From Coralloluteibacterium stylophorae (GTDB lineage Bacteria > Pseudomonadota > Gammaproteobacteria > Xanthomonadales > Xanthomonadaceae): a stretch of 64,000 bases of DNA. A program made the position numbers and the translations under genes. Below the pieces are notes generated by a model that ran no database searches, had not been told where the DNA came from, and saw only the letters and a program-made list of their open reading frames with translations. Shown here one piece after another: positions 18,650 to 29,697 of the stretch (the first letter of the stretch is position 1; every line of letters begins with the position of its first letter). The stretch is taken from the NCBI RefSeq assembly GCF_018122625.2, contig NZ_JAGQFT020000002.1:124001-188000 (forward strand). The letters are read 5' to 3'.

Positions 18650-19053
18650 CAGCGCACCACCGGCTCGACGCCGCGCGCGCTGCCGTATTCGTTGCTGCAC
18701 CGGCCGTCGACGCAGCTGCAGCCGGCGACCTCGCGGAACCCGCACACGCTCATCCGGCCTTGGCTGCCGCACGCGGCCTGCACCTGCTCGGGGAAGGTGG
18801 GGCTGTCGACGTTGACGCAGGACGGGAACTCGCCGCAGCAGTTGCCGACGTTCTTGACCGTGCAGTCGGCGTCGGTGGTGCAGGAGGTATCGACCGCGCC
18901 GGGCGCGGCGCTGCGGCCGATGTCGCCGAGCATGCGTCCGGCGTCGTCCTCCGCCGTCGCGGCGGCGCCAGCGGTCGGCGGCGCCGCGTTGCCTGGCGTC
19001 GGTGCGCAGGCGGCGGTGGCGAGCAGCAGCAGGGCCAGGAACAGGATGCGCAT
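18649..19053 (-). CDS. Cysteine-rich predicted lipoprotein
   Basis: A 134-residue protein that I do not recognise beyond general features. It has a lipoprotein signal (MRILFLALLLLATAAC, lipid cysteine C16), a low-complexity Ala/Pro/Thr linker to about residue 55, and a compact C-terminal domain. That domain holds ten further cysteines in the spacing of a disulfide-rich fold (SCTTDADCTVKNVGNCCGE, then single Cys to GCSCVDGRC). It should lie in the periplasm, anchored to a membrane. It follows glnS by 68 bp and overlaps the deaminase start. An extracellular binding or inhibitor role is possible but unsupported. Confidence 0.75.
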   Translation of the reverse strand: MRILFLALLLLATAACAPTPGNAAPPTAGAAATAEDDAGRMLGDIGRSAAPGAVDTSCTTDADCTVKNVGNCCGEFPSCVNVDSPTFPEQVQAACGSQGRMSVCGFREVAGCSCVDGRCSNEYGSARGVEPVVR

Positions 19054-19121
19054 GGCGATTCCTCCAGGTGGGGTGGGGCAGGGTAGGCACGGCCGGGTGA
19101 GGGCCGCGCCCGCGGGTCGGA

Positions 19122-20855
<1,734 letters not shown>

Positions 20856-21087
20856 GTCTGCGGGCGTGCGGAAGGCGGGGACGCCGCGGAGCGGTACGCG
20901 GCGGATCGCCCAGTCTACCGGCTCGCCGCGCGCGGCGGCAGGCGCGCGCGGGTGCTGCGCGGTGACGGCGGGGGCGCCGTGCGCGGCCTGCCGAGGACGT
21001 CACCGGCAGGCTGCCGCGCACGATCCATCACATTGGGTCCGGCCGGCGGCGACTATCCTCGACCGCATCCAGCGACCGGGGAAGCGC

Positions 21088-21366
21088 ATGCGCGTGGTGT
21101 ACGAGGCGGCCCATCTGATCGACGCGCACCTGGTGCGCGGTGCGCTCGAGCAGGCCGGCATTCCCGCCTTCGTGCGTGGCGAACACCTGACCGGCGCGAT
21201 GGGCGAACTGCCCGTGGCGGGCCTGGTCGCGGTGTGCGTGCCGGAATCGGCGCTGGAGCGGGCGCGTGGGATCGTCGCCGAGGTCGACGCGGCGCTGCGC
21301 GAGGCGCAGGCCGCCGCGGCGGAGGACGGTGGGCGGACGCTGGACGACGGGGTGTTGCAGGCTTGA
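21088..21366 (+). CDS. DUF2007 family putative signal-transducing protein
   Basis: A 92-residue protein. ATG 21088 starts MRVVYEAAHLIDAHLVRGAL, followed by EQAGIPAFVRGEHLTGAMGELP and VAVCVPESALERARGIV. This is the ferredoxin-like fold of DUF2007 (YP_ proteins with the 'LxxxGIxxxxxxE' pattern). The C-terminal Ala/Glu tail is variable. No partner gene identifies its role. It is oriented away from glnS and is followed by the heptamer repeat cluster. The open frame extends upstream, but the family start is clear. Confidence 0.8.
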   Translation: MRVVYEAAHLIDAHLVRGALEQAGIPAFVRGEHLTGAMGELPVAGLVAVCVPESALERARGIVAEVDAALREAQAAAAEDGGRTLDDGVLQA

Positions 21367-21370
21367 GGTG

Positions 21371-21554
21371 CGGGAGGCGGGAGGCGGGAGGCGGGAACGG
21401 GGAACGGGGAACGGGGCGCGGGAATCGGGAATCGGGAATCGGGAATCGGGAATCGGGAATGGCGAGGTGACGGCGGCGCCGGATGCCTCGCGCGTGCAGA
21501 CGGGCAGACTGCGGCCCGACCACGCGACCTGCAGGTCCCGATTCCCGATTCCCG
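21371..21554. repeat. Heptamer tandem repeats with inverted copy
   Basis: From 21371 to about 21461 the sequence is a run of related 7-bp units: GGGAGGC, then GGGAACG, then five to six GGGAATC. At 21536-21554 the complementary form (TCCCGATTCCCG and continuing) recurs, so the two parts can pair into a long stem around the intervening 75 bp. The arrays lie wholly between DUF2007 and msrA. Such GGGAATC arrays are common between genes in Xanthomonadaceae. No transposase is nearby. Confidence 0.85.
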
Positions 21555-21632
21555 GGTTCCCGCTCCATTCCCCCGCTTGAACCCCGCCGCGGCAGCCGCC
21601 ATCTCCGGACCTCCCGACGAAGGAGCCTTCCC

Positions 21633-22295
21633 ATGCTCGACCATCTGCTCGGCATCGGCGCGTTCAAGCAGCGCATGGTGCAGCCCGACAAGGCGCTTCC
21701 CGGGCGGGCGACGCCGCTGCGCGTGGAGCCCGTCCACTTCGTCACCGGCCGTCCCATCGTCGGCCCGTTCGCCGAGGGGCTGGCGCGGGTGCAGTTCGGC
21801 ATGGGCTGTTTCTGGGGCGCCGAACGCAAGTTCTGGTCGATCCCCGGCGTGGTCGCGACCGCGGTCGGCTATTCCGGCGGCTACACCCCCAACCCGAGCT
21901 ACGAGGAGGTCTGCAGCGGCCAGACCGGGCATACGGAATCGGTGCTGGTGGTCTACGACCCGGCCGTGGTCGGCCTGGAGGCGCTGCTCAAGGTGTTCTG
22001 GGAGAACCACGATCCGACCCAGGGCATGCGCCAGGGCAACGACACCGGCACCCAGTACCGCTCGGCCGTCTATGTCGACGACGACGCCCAGCTCGCTGCG
22101 GTCGAGGCGTCGCGAGAGGCCTTCCAGGCCCGTCTGGCGGAGGCCGGCTACGGTGCGATCACCACCGAGATCCGCCGCGACGTCCCGTTCTTCTACGCCG
22201 AGACCTACCACCAGCAGTACCTGGCGAAGAACCCGAACGGCTACTGCGGGCTCGGCGGCACCGGCGTGAGCTGCCCGATCGGGACCGCCGCGTGA
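21633..22295 (+). CDS. msrA: Peptide-methionine (S)-S-oxide reductase
   Basis: Reduces S-epimer methionine sulfoxide in oxidised proteins. The 220 residues match E. coli-type MsrA, including its N-terminal extension before the catalytic motif [11 protein letters not shown] (nucleophile C59). [31 protein letters not shown] and the recycling cysteines in [16 protein letters not shown] are present. ATG 21633 has AAGGAG ten bases upstream. Its last bases overlap the apt GTG start. It lies about 0.5 kb from oxyR, in a neighbourhood of peroxide-defence genes, but on the opposite strand. Confidence 0.95.
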   Translation: MLDHLLGIGAFKQRMVQPDKALPGRATPLRVEPVHFVTGRPIVGPFAEGLARVQFGMGCFWGAERKFWSIPGVVATAVGYSGGYTPNPSYEEVCSGQTGHTESVLVVYDPAVVGLEALLKVFWENHDPTQGMRQGNDTGTQYRSAVYVDDDAQLAAVEASREAFQARLAEAGYGAITTEIRRDVPFFYAETYHQQYLAKNPNGYCGLGGTGVSCPIGTAA

Positions 22296-22822
22296 GCGAC
22301 GCGGCGGCCCGGCTCGCCGCCCTGGTGCGCCCGGTGCGGGATTTCCCGCAGCCGGGCGTGCTGTTCAAGGACATCACCCCGCTGCTGGCCGACGCCGCCG
22401 CATTCGCCGCGGCCGTCGATGCGATGGTGGCGCCGTGGCGTGCGGATCCGCCGGATCTCGTGGTGGGGATGGAGTCGCGCGGCTTCATCCTCGGCGCTGC
22501 CGCGGCGCTGCGGCTGGGCTGCGGCTTCGTGCCGATCCGCAAGCCCGGGCGCCTGCCCGCGGAGACCCTGGTCGAGGACTACGTGCTCGAGTACGCCAGC
22601 GGCCGGCTTGAGATCCATGCCGACGCGGTCGCGGCGGGGCAGCGCGTGCTGCTGATGGACGACGTGCTCGCCACCGGCGGTACGCTGATGGCCTCGCGCC
22701 GCCTGGTGGAACGCCTGGGCGGTGCGGTGGTCGGCGCCGCGGTGCTGGTCGAGATCGCCACGCTGGGCGGCCGCGCGCACTGGGCGGGGCCGTCGCCGCT
22801 GCACGCTGTGCTGCGCGACTGA
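22292..22822 (+). CDS. apt: Adenine phosphoribosyltransferase
   Basis: Salvages adenine to AMP with PRPP. The 176 residues start at GTG 22292, overlapping the msrA stop (GTGA). Family blocks are [17 protein letters not shown] (about 17-33), [23 protein letters not shown] and the PRPP loop [14 protein letters not shown]. The C-terminal hydrophobic stretch with [11 protein letters not shown] fits. It converges with oxyR, 10 bp apart. Coupling to msrA is positional; a metabolic link is not known. Confidence 0.94.
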   Translation: MSDAAARLAALVRPVRDFPQPGVLFKDITPLLADAAAFAAAVDAMVAPWRADPPDLVVGMESRGFILGAAAALRLGCGFVPIRKPGRLPAETLVEDYVLEYASGRLEIHADAVAAGQRVLLMDDVLATGGTLMASRRLVERLGGAVVGAAVLVEIATLGGRAHWAGPSPLHAVLRD

Positions 22823-22832
22823 AGGTGCGGGT

Positions 22833-23780
22833 CTAGCTCGCCGCGGCGAGGGACGGCGATGCCGCGCGCGGCTGCATCGGCGCCGCGAGGAGCTCGGGTG
22901 CGAGCCTGAACTGCTGTGCCAGCTTCATCAGGAAGCCGTGCATCGCCGACGAGCGCCGCCACACCATGGCGATGCGCCGGTTCGGCACCGCGTCGTCGTC
23001 GAAGGGGATGAGCCGGATCGCCGGCGACGGCGCGACCGGCGGCTTCACCGCCAGCGTCGGCAGCAGGGTGATGCCGACCTCGGCGGCAACCATCTGCCGC
23101 AGGGTCTCCAGGCTGGTGGCGCGGAATCCGGAACGTTCGTCGGCGCCGGCGAGCCGGCAGACGTCGAGCGCCTGGTCGCGCAGGCAGTGGCCGTCCTCGA
23201 GCAGCAGCAGGCTCTCGCGCCCGAGGTCGTCCATGTTCAGCGAGGCGCGGCGCGCCAGCGCGTGGCCGGCCGGTACGGCGAGGACGAAGGGCTCGTCGAA
23301 CAGGGGTTCGACGTGCAGCGGCTCGTCGTGCAGGGGCAGGGCCAGGATCGCGGCGTCGAGCCGGCCCTCGCGGAGCTGTGTCAGCAGCAGCTCGGTCTTC
23401 TCCTCGACCAGCAGAAGTTCCAGCCGCGGGAAGCGCGTGCGCACCTGCGGCACCACGTGCGGCAGGAGATAGGGCGCGAGCGTAGGGAAGATGCCCAGGC
23501 GCACGGTGCCGGCCTCGGGATCGTGGCTGCGGCGCGCGATGTCGCGCAGTTCCTCCGCCTGCGCCAGGATCCGCCGCGCGCGGTCGGCGATCTCCAGCCC
23601 CACCGGGGTGAGCATCACCCGCCGCGGTGCGCGCTCGATCAGGATGACGTCGAGCTCCTCCTCGAGCTTGCGGATCTGCGTCGACAGCGTCGGCTGGCTG
23701 ACGAACGACGCTTCCGCGGCGCGGCCGAAATGCTTGTGGTCGGCGACGGCCACCAGGTACTTGAGGTCACGCAGGTTCAT
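22833..23780 (-). CDS. oxyR: LysR-family peroxide sensor OxyR
   Basis: Transcription activator of the peroxide response, 315 residues from ATG 23780, with AGGAG at a proper distance. The N-terminal winged HTH (MNLRDLKYLVAVADHKHFGRAA, split; then SFVSQPTLSTQIRKLEEEL) is typical. The redox pair is visible in EDGHCLRDQALDVC, with eight residues between the cysteines as in E. coli C199 and C208. This distinguishes it from other LysR proteins. It lies downstream of ahpC and ahpF on the same strand. An OxyR-pattern operator stands upstream of ahpC. Confidence 0.94.
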   Translation of the reverse strand: MNLRDLKYLVAVADHKHFGRAAEASFVSQPTLSTQIRKLEEELDVILIERAPRRVMLTPVGLEIADRARRILAQAEELRDIARRSHDPEAGTVRLGIFPTLAPYLLPHVVPQVRTRFPRLELLLVEEKTELLLTQLREGRLDAAILALPLHDEPLHVEPLFDEPFVLAVPAGHALARRASLNMDDLGRESLLLLEDGHCLRDQALDVCRLAGADERSGFRATSLETLRQMVAAEVGITLLPTLAVKPPVAPSPAIRLIPFDDDAVPNRRIAMVWRRSSAMHGFLMKLAQQFRLAPELLAAPMQPRAASPSLAAAS

Positions 23781-23869
23781 GGCGGACTCCTGTGCTGGCG
23801 GGACGGCAGCTGCCGTCGAAGGACGCGATGCGGTCCTCCGCACCGCGCCGTCGGCCGCCCGGCTGACTC

Positions 23870-23891
23870 GGCGGCCGCTGGCGCGGCCGCC
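23870..23891 (-). terminator. GC hairpin between ahpF and oxyR
   Basis: The arms GGCGGCCGC (23870-23878) and GCGGCCGCC (23883-23891) are perfectly complementary around four bases, 8 bp beyond the ahpF stop. No T-tract follows. It may reduce read-through from ahpF into oxyR or protect the 3' end of the ahpCF message. Confidence 0.45.
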
Positions 23892-23898
23892 GGATGCC

Positions 23899-25491
23899 TC
23901 ACGCGGCCTGCGCGGCGCCGGCCGCGGCCGGGGCGGAGGTGCGGATGAGGTGGTCGAAGGCGCTGAGCGCGGCCTTGGAGCCCTCGCCCATCGCGATCAC
24001 GATCTGCTTGTAGGGCGTGGTGGTGGCATCGCCGGCGGCGAACACCCCCGCGAGCGAGGTGCGGCCGTGGCTGTCGACCTCGATCTCGCCGCGCGGCGAC
24101 AGGTCCAGCGCGCCCTTGAGCCACTCGGTGTTCGGCAGCAGGCCGATCTGCACGAACACCCCGGCCAGTTCGACCTTGTGCTGCTCGCCCGAGGTGCGGT
24201 CCTTGTAGACCAGTCCGGTGACCTTCTGCCCGTCGCCGGTGACCTCGGTGGTCAGCGCCGAGGTGATCACGACCACGTTCGCCAGGCTGCGCAGCTTGCG
24301 CTGCAGGACCTCGTCGGCGCGGAGCTTCGCGTCGAACTCGATCAGGGTGACGTGCTCGACGATGCCGGCGAGGTCGATCGCGGCCTCGACGCCGGAGTTG
24401 CCGCCGCCGATCACCGCCACCCGCTTGCCCTTGAACAGCGGGCCGTCGCAGTGCGGGCAGTAGGCCACGCCCTTGTTGCGGTACTGGTCCTCGCCGGGCA
24501 CGCCCATCTGCCGCCAGCGCGCGCCGGTCGCCAGCACCAGGGTCCTGGCCTTCAGCGAGGCGCCGTTGGCCAGCTTCACCTCGTGCAGGCCGCCCTCCGC
24601 CGACGCCGGCACCAGGGCCTCGGCGCGCTGCAGGTTCATGATGTCGACCTCGTACTCGCGCACGTGCTGCTCGAGCGCGGCGGCGAGCTTCGGGCCCTCG
24701 GTCTCCGGCACCGAGATGAAGTTCTCGATCGCCATGGTGTCGAGCACCTGGCCGCCGAAGCGCTCGGCGGCGACGCCGGTGCGGATGCCCTTGCGCGCGG
24801 CGTAGATCGCCGCCGCGGCGCCGGCCGGGCCACCGCCGATCACCAGCACTTCGTAGGGCGCCTGCGCGGCGATGCGCGCGGCGTCGCGCTTGGCGGCGCC
24901 GGTGTCGAGCCTGGCGACGATCTCCTCGGCGCCCATGCGGCCCTGGCCGAAGACCTCGCCGTTGAGGTAGATCGTCGGCACCGACATGATCTGGCGCGAC
25001 TCGACCTCCGCGGGGAACAGCGCGCCGTCGATCGCGGTGTGGGTGACGTTGGGGTTGAGCACCGCCATCAGGTTCAGCGCCTGGACCACGTCCGGGCAGT
25101 TCTGGCAGGACAGCGAGAAGTAGGTCTCGAAGTGGAACGTGCCCTCGAGGCCGCGGATCTGGTCGAGCACGTCCTGCGCGAGCTTGGAGGGATGCCCGCC
25201 GACCTGCAGCAGCGCGAGCACCAGGGAGGTGAACTCGTGGCCCATCGGGATGCCGGCGAAGCGCAGGCCGATGTCGTGGCCGGGGCGGCCGATCGAGAAC
25301 GACGGCGTGCGCGCGTCGCTGTCGCGGCGTTCGATCAGGGTGATCTGCGAGGACAGGCCGACGATGTCGGAGAGCAGCGCCGACATCTCGCCCGACTTCT
25401 CGCTGTCGTCCAGCGAGGCGACGATCTCGATCGGCTGCGTGACCTTCTCAAGGTAGGCCTTGAGCTGGGACTTGAGGGTGGCGTCGAGCAT
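23899..25491 (-). CDS. ahpF: Alkyl hydroperoxide reductase subunit F
   Basis: NADH-dependent flavoprotein disulfide reductase that recycles AhpC. The 530 residues contain two thioredoxin-like folds, with the donor pair in [11 protein letters not shown] (C129, C132, as in E. coli). The FAD loop [19 protein letters not shown], the active disulfide [11 protein letters not shown], the NAD loop [15 protein letters not shown] and the C-terminal FAD motif [14 protein letters not shown] follow. ATG 25491 ([14 protein letters not shown]) is the family start. It is separated from ahpC by 116 bp with a strong hairpin. Confidence 0.96.
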   Translation of the reverse strand: MLDATLKSQLKAYLEKVTQPIEIVASLDDSEKSGEMSALLSDIVGLSSQITLIERRDSDARTPSFSIGRPGHDIGLRFAGIPMGHEFTSLVLALLQVGGHPSKLAQDVLDQIRGLEGTFHFETYFSLSCQNCPDVVQALNLMAVLNPNVTHTAIDGALFPAEVESRQIMSVPTIYLNGEVFGQGRMGAEEIVARLDTGAAKRDAARIAAQAPYEVLVIGGGPAGAAAAIYAARKGIRTGVAAERFGGQVLDTMAIENFISVPETEGPKLAAALEQHVREYEVDIMNLQRAEALVPASAEGGLHEVKLANGASLKARTLVLATGARWRQMGVPGEDQYRNKGVAYCPHCDGPLFKGKRVAVIGGGNSGVEAAIDLAGIVEHVTLIEFDAKLRADEVLQRKLRSLANVVVITSALTTEVTGDGQKVTGLVYKDRTSGEQHKVELAGVFVQIGLLPNTEWLKGALDLSPRGEIEVDSHGRTSLAGVFAAGDATTTPYKQIVIAMGEGSKAALSAFDHLIRTSAPAAAGAAQAA

Positions 25492-25567
25492 GACGTGCTC
25501 CGGGAATTTCGGGGAGGGTTCGGGGGCGCGGGCGGCGCGCGATCGGCTGCCTGCGGGCGCACCGGAA

Positions 25568-25596
25568 GCGTCCGGACGCGCGTGGCGTCCGGACGC
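25568..25596 (-). terminator. Perfect 12-bp stem-loop between ahpC and ahpF
   Basis: The 12-bp palindrome GCGTCCGGACGC occurs twice (25568-25579 and 25585-25596), separated by 5 bases. Because the unit is self-complementary, the two copies can pair into a 12-bp stem. It starts 12 bp past the ahpC stop. There is no T-tract, so partial termination or mRNA processing and stabilisation that favours ahpC over ahpF is more likely than complete termination. Confidence 0.6.
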
Positions 25597-25607
25597 AGGG
25601 GACGGCC

Positions 25608-26171
25608 TTAGATCTTGCCGACCAGGTCCAGCGACGGGGCGAGGGTCTTCTCGCCCTCGGTCCACTTGGCCGGGCACACCTCACCCGGATGGGCGGCGAT
25701 GTACTGCGCGGCCTTGACCTTGCGCAGCAGCTCGGACGCGCTGCGGCCCACGCCCTCGGAGGTGATCTCGATCAGCTGGATGACGCCGTCCGGATCGATC
25801 ACGAAGGTGCCGCGGTCGGCCAGGCCCTGGCCCTCGCGCAGGATCTCGAAGTTGGTGCTGATCGACAGGTTCTGGTCGCCGATCATGGGGAACTTGATCT
25901 TGCCGATCGCCGGCGAGGTGTCGTGCCAGGCCTTGTGCGAGAAGTGGGTGTCGGTCGACACGCTGTAGACCTCGACGCCGAGCTTCTGGAACTGCTCGTA
26001 GTGGTCGGCCAGGTCCTCGAGCTCGGTCGGGCAGACGAAGGTGAAGTCGGCCGGATAGAACATCACGACGGACCACTTGCCCTTGAGGTCGGCATCGCTC
26101 ACGTCGATGAACTTCCCGTTGTGGAAAGCGGTCGCCTTGAACGGCTTGATGGGGGTGTTGATCAGGGACAT
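25608..26171 (-). CDS. ahpC: Alkyl hydroperoxide reductase subunit C (2-Cys peroxiredoxin)
   Basis: Decameric typical 2-Cys peroxiredoxin that reduces H2O2, organic peroxides and peroxynitrite. The 187 residues equal the E. coli length. The peroxidatic cysteine is C47 in [16 protein letters not shown], and the resolving cysteine is in [13 protein letters not shown] near the C terminus. ATG 26171 ([16 protein letters not shown]) is the family start. It is transcribed from the OxyR-type promoter at 26211-26267 and followed by ahpF and oxyR on the same strand. Confidence 0.97.
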   Translation of the reverse strand: MSLINTPIKPFKATAFHNGKFIDVSDADLKGKWSVVMFYPADFTFVCPTELEDLADHYEQFQKLGVEVYSVSTDTHFSHKAWHDTSPAIGKIKFPMIGDQNLSISTNFEILREGQGLADRGTFVIDPDGVIQLIEITSEGVGRSASELLRKVKAAQYIAAHPGEVCPAKWTEGEKTLAPSLDLVGKI

Positions 26172-26210
26172 TCGTCTTCCTCTGCTGGTGGGGTGAACAA
26201 CGAGCCCGCC

Positions 26211-26239
26211 ATGCTACGGATCCGGCCAGGATCGATCAA
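26211..26239 (-). promoter_or_regulatory. ahpC promoter
   Basis: On the minus strand TTGATC (26234-26239) and TAGCAT (26211-26216) are separated by exactly 17 bp, 40 bp upstream of the ahpC ATG. The -35 hexamer lies in the proximal part of the OxyR-like operator, the arrangement expected for OxyR activation by contact with RNA polymerase. It is a sequence match only. Confidence 0.7.
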
Positions 26240-26267
26240 ATCGATGAATGGAATCGTTTTGATTGAT
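26231..26267. promoter_or_regulatory. OxyR operator upstream of ahpC
   Basis: Two 15-bp elements, ATCGATCAAATCGAT (26231-26245) and ATCGTTTTGATTGAT (26253-26267), are separated by 7 bp. Against the E. coli consensus half-site pattern ATAGnTnnnAnCTAT they keep seven and six of the nine specified bases, including the outer AT pairs, the central T and A, and the G in the fourth place. The spacing between the two elements is the canonical 7 bp. The block is AT-rich against very GC-rich surroundings and lies between divergent ahpC and ahpD. Confidence 0.75.
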
Positions 26268-26312
26268 TCATGCTATCGATCCGGAGGCGATCGCCGCCAG
26301 CGTCTCTGCGGC

Positions 26313-26340
26313 TTGGCCTCCGCCCGGTGCCGCGTATCCT
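26313..26340 (+). promoter_or_regulatory. Candidate ahpD promoter
   Basis: TTGGCC (26313-26318) and TATCCT (26335-26340) are separated by 16 bp, 44 bp before the ahpD ATG; GAGGAG stands at a suitable distance for ribosome binding. The OxyR operator is about 46 bp upstream of this -35, too far for the usual contact, so OxyR control of ahpD is uncertain. Confidence 0.35.
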
Positions 26341-26384
26341 CGATGCGACAGTCGCAGCCATAGCGACGCACGAGGAGAGGAACC

Positions 26385-26960
26385 ATGAGACTCGAGACCG
26401 TCATCGACGCGCTGCCCGCCTATGCCGGGGACCTGCGCCAGAACCTGGACTGCGTGCTGTCCGAGCGCGGCAGCCCCGGGCTCGACGCCAAGCAGATCCG
26501 CGCCGTGGCGCTGGCCTCCGCGATCGCCGCGCGGCACCGGCCGCTGACCGAGGCGATCACCGCCTTCGCCGCCGAGGAGCTCGACGAGCGCGAACTGGAC
26601 GGCGTGCGCAGCGTCACCATGGTCATGGGCATGACCAACATCTATTACCGCTTCACCCACCTGGTCTCCAACCGCGAGTACGGCGGCCTGCGCGCGGGCC
26701 TGCGGGTGGGCGTGCTGGCCGATCCGGGCATCGACAAGCTCACCTTCGAGCTCGCGGCCATGGCGGTGTCGGCGATCAACGGCTGCGGCCTGTGCATGGA
26801 CTCGCACGAGAAGGTGCTGCGCGAGCGCGCCGTCGGCGCCGAGGCCGTGCAGAGCGCCGTGCGCATCGCCGCGGTGGTGAACGCGCTGGCGGTGACCCTC
26901 GAGCAGCCGCGCGACGCCGGCGCCGGACCGGGTCGTGCCGAACTGGCCGGAGCCGCCTGA
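26385..26960 (+). CDS. ahpD: Alkylhydroperoxidase AhpD-like (carboxymuconolactone decarboxylase family)
   Basis: A 191-residue all-helical CMD-family protein. The AhpD active site is INGCGLCMDSHEKVL (C134, C137, H141), with a supporting glutamate upstream in the helix FELAAMAV (E122). In mycobacteria AhpD reduces AhpC with electrons from lipoamide. Here it is divergent from ahpC, which also has AhpF, so the locus seems to encode two electron donors for one peroxiredoxin. It has a good Shine-Dalgarno sequence. The downstream aminopeptidase gene starts 40 bp later. Confidence 0.92.
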   Translation: MRLETVIDALPAYAGDLRQNLDCVLSERGSPGLDAKQIRAVALASAIAARHRPLTEAITAFAAEELDERELDGVRSVTMVMGMTNIYYRFTHLVSNREYGGLRAGLRVGVLADPGIDKLTFELAAMAVSAINGCGLCMDSHEKVLRERAVGAEAVQSAVRIAAVVNALAVTLEQPRDAGAGPGRAELAGAA

Positions 26961-27000
26961 CGCGCTAAGCTCGCCGGTTTCCAACACGGAGACCGGCCGC

Positions 27001-29697
27001 ATGTCGACGACCTTCCGCGCGAACGCGCTCTGCCGGGCCATGGCGTTCGCCATTGCGGCCATCGCCGCGGCGCCGCTGGCCGCGCAGACGGATGCGGAGG
27101 TGCCGACCGGGCGCCTGCCGCGCAGCGTCGAGCCGAGCCACCGCACGCTCGAGCTGCGGATCGATCCGGAAACGGCGCGGATGCAGGGGCGGGCGGGCAT
27201 GGACGTCGATGTCGAGCGCCCCACCGAGCGCCTCTGGCTGCACGGCCGCGACCTCGACATCGCGCGCGCGGCGATCGTGGTCGAGGGCGGCGAGCGGCTG
27301 CCGCTGAAGGTCGAGCAGGTCCACGTGTCGGGGGTGCTGGCGCTGACCGCGCCGACCGAGATCCCGGCGGGCAGGGCGCGCATCGAGATCGAATACGCGG
27401 CGCCCTACGGCCAGCTGCAGGGCGCCTACAAGGTGCGCCCGGACAGCAACGACTACGTCGTCACGCAGATGGAGCCGCTGGGCGCGAGAAACGCCTTCCC
27501 GGGCTTCGACGAACCTTCGTTCAAGACGCCCTGGGACATCAGCCTCGTCGTCCCGCAGGACCAGGTCGCCGTCGCCAACACCCGCCAGGTCGCCGAGGAG
27601 GACGCGGGCGGCGGCTTCAAGCGCCTGCGCTTCGCCCGCACCGAGGCGCTGCCGAGCTATCTGATCGCCTTCGCGGTCGGCCCCTGGGACGTGGTCGATG
27701 CGCCGGACCTGCCGCCGAACGCGGTGCGCGAGGTGCCGCTGCCGCTGCGCGGCATCGCCGCCGAGGGCCGTGGCGGCGAGCTGGACTACGCGCTCGCCCA
27801 CACCGGGGCGATCGTCGATGCGCTGGAAACCTACTTCGACATCCCGTACCCGTTCGACAAGCTCGACATCCTCGCCGCTCCCGACTTCTGGGCCGGCGCG
27901 ATGGAGAACGCCGGCCTGATCGTCTACCGCGACAGCCTGCTGCTGCTCGACGAGGACTCCGGCACGCGGCAGAAGCAGGCCTACTGGGGCGTGCATGCGC
28001 ACGAGCTCGCGCACCAGTGGTTCGGCAACCTGGTCACCATGCCCTGGTGGAACGACCTCTGGCTCAACGAGGCCTTCGCCACCTGGATGGGCAACAAGAT
28101 CGTCGGCCAGCTGCAGCCCGGCTTCCACACCGACCGCGGCCTGCTCGAGGGGGCCTACGGCGCCATGGCGGCCGACAGCCTCGCCAGCACCCGGCGCATC
28201 GGCGAACCGGTGCACGACTTCACCGACGTCTCCGCGGCCTTCGACGGCATCACCTACCAGAAGGGCGGGGCGGTGCTGGCGATGTTCGAGCGCTTCATCG
28301 GCGAGGACGCCTTCCGGCAGGGCGTGCGCGACTACCTCAGGGCCCATGCACGCGGCAATGCCACCGCGCAGGACCTGATCGCCGCGGTCGCCGCGCGCAG
28401 CGACGATCCGGCGCGCGTGCGCGCCGCCTTCGCCGGCTATATCGACCAGCCCGGCGTGCCGCTGCTGAAGGCGGCGCTGGACTGCGACGATCCCGCCGCG
28501 CCGGCGCTGCAGGTCGAGCAGTCGCGCTTCCTGCCGCTGGGCTCGCGCGCGCAGGGCGGGCAGCAATGGGGGATCCCGGTCTGCGTGCGCACCGACGGCG
28601 CCGGCCCGACCTGCCAGCTGGTGTCCGAGGCGCGCGCGCGCATCGCGCTGCCCGGCGGGCGTTGCCCCGCCTTCGTGATGCCGAACGCCGGTGCCAACGG
28701 CTACTACCGCTTCGACCTCGCCGCCGACGACCGCGCCGCGCTCGCCGCCAACTTCGACCGCCTCGATCCGCGCGAGCAGCGCGCGTTCGCCGATTCGCTG
28801 GATGCCGCCTACCAGACGGGCACCCTGGACACGGCGGGCTTCCTTGCGGCCGCGGCCCCGCTGGCCGGCGCCGAGGCGCGGCAGACGGTGACCGCGCCGT
28901 TCGCGCGCATCGAGTGGATCCTGGAGACCCTCGTCGACGATCCCGCCACGGCCGCGGCCATCCGCAAGCGGGTCGGGTCCGCGTGGCGGCCGCGCCTGCA
29001 GGCGATCGGGCTCGAGCCGCGGGAGGGCGAGGCCGACGAAGTCCGCCTGCTGCGCAGCGAGCTGGCCGGCTTCCTGGCCGCGGTGGTCGAGGATCCCGAG
29101 CTGCGCGCCCGGCTCGCGGCGCAGGGCCGGCGCGTGCTCGGCATCGACGGCGACGGCGCGCTCGATCCGGACGCAGTCTCGCCCGACCTGCGCGGCACCG
29201 CGCTGGCGATGGCGGCCGATGCCGGCGACGCCGACACGTTCGCGGTCATCGAACGCCACCTGCGCGCGAGCGCCGATGCCACCCTGCGCAGCGAACTGCT
29301 GCGCGCCCTCGGCCGCTTCACCGATCCCGTCCTCGCCGGGCGCGCCCGCGCCCTGCTGCTGGAGCCCGACGTCCTGCGCCGCAACGAGGTCCTGCCGCTG
29401 CTCGACGCGCAGATGGGACGGGCGGCGCTGCGCGCCTCGACCCGCACCTGGCTGGACACCCACTGGACCGAGCTCGAGGCACGGCTGTCTCCCTCCGGCG
29501 CGCGCCTGGTACGGGTCGACGCGATCGGCCTGTGCGGCGCCGGTGACGCCGCGTCGCTGCGCAAGGCCTTCTCCGCACGGGTCGCGGCGATGGAAGGCGG
29601 CCCGCGCGCGCTCGACCAGGCGGTGGAGCAGATCGGCCTGTGCGGGGCGCTGCGCGATGCGCAGCGCGAGGCGGGCGTGGCCGCGCCGCGCGGATGA
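27001..29697 (+). CDS. M1 family metallo-aminopeptidase (exported)
   Basis: Zinc aminopeptidase of 898 residues. A signal peptide ends near PLAAQT (about 28). The substrate-recognition loop GAMENAG and the zinc site HELAH (334-338), with the third ligand E357 in [11 protein letters not shown], have exact HExxH-18-E spacing. The catalytic tyrosine is expected in the following domain ([10 protein letters not shown]). The C-terminal ERAP1-like helical domain extends to the end. A periplasmic or secreted role in peptide turnover is likely. The stop overlaps the prmC start by ATGA. ATG 27001 is preferred over the upstream open frame because it begins the signal peptide. Confidence 0.93.
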   Translation: MSTTFRANALCRAMAFAIAAIAAAPLAAQTDAEVPTGRLPRSVEPSHRTLELRIDPETARMQGRAGMDVDVERPTERLWLHGRDLDIARAAIVVEGGERLPLKVEQVHVSGVLALTAPTEIPAGRARIEIEYAAPYGQLQGAYKVRPDSNDYVVTQMEPLGARNAFPGFDEPSFKTPWDISLVVPQDQVAVANTRQVAEEDAGGGFKRLRFARTEALPSYLIAFAVGPWDVVDAPDLPPNAVREVPLPLRGIAAEGRGGELDYALAHTGAIVDALETYFDIPYPFDKLDILAAPDFWAGAMENAGLIVYRDSLLLLDEDSGTRQKQAYWGVHAHELAHQWFGNLVTMPWWNDLWLNEAFATWMGNKIVGQLQPGFHTDRGLLEGAYGAMAADSLASTRRIGEPVHDFTDVSAAFDGITYQKGGAVLAMFERFIGEDAFRQGVRDYLRAHARGNATAQDLIAAVAARSDDPARVRAAFAGYIDQPGVPLLKAALDCDDPAAPALQVEQSRFLPLGSRAQGGQQWGIPVCVRTDGAGPTCQLVSEARARIALPGGRCPAFVMPNAGANGYYRFDLAADDRAALAANFDRLDPREQRAFADSLDAAYQTGTLDTAGFLAAAAPLAGAEARQTVTAPFARIEWILETLVDDPATAAAIRKRVGSAWRPRLQAIGLEPREGEADEVRLLRSELAGFLAAVVEDPELRARLAAQGRRVLGIDGDGALDPDAVSPDLRGTALAMAADAGDADTFAVIERHLRASADATLRSELLRALGRFTDPVLAGRARALLLEPDVLRRNEVLPLLDAQMGRAALRASTRTWLDTHWTELEARLSPSGARLVRVDAIGLCGAGDAASLRKAFSARVAAMEGGPRALDQAVEQIGLCGALRDAQREAGVAAPRG

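Noticed and set aside
21371-21554. CRISPR-like array
   Set aside because: Units are 7 bp and contiguous with no spacers, and no cas genes occur in the window.
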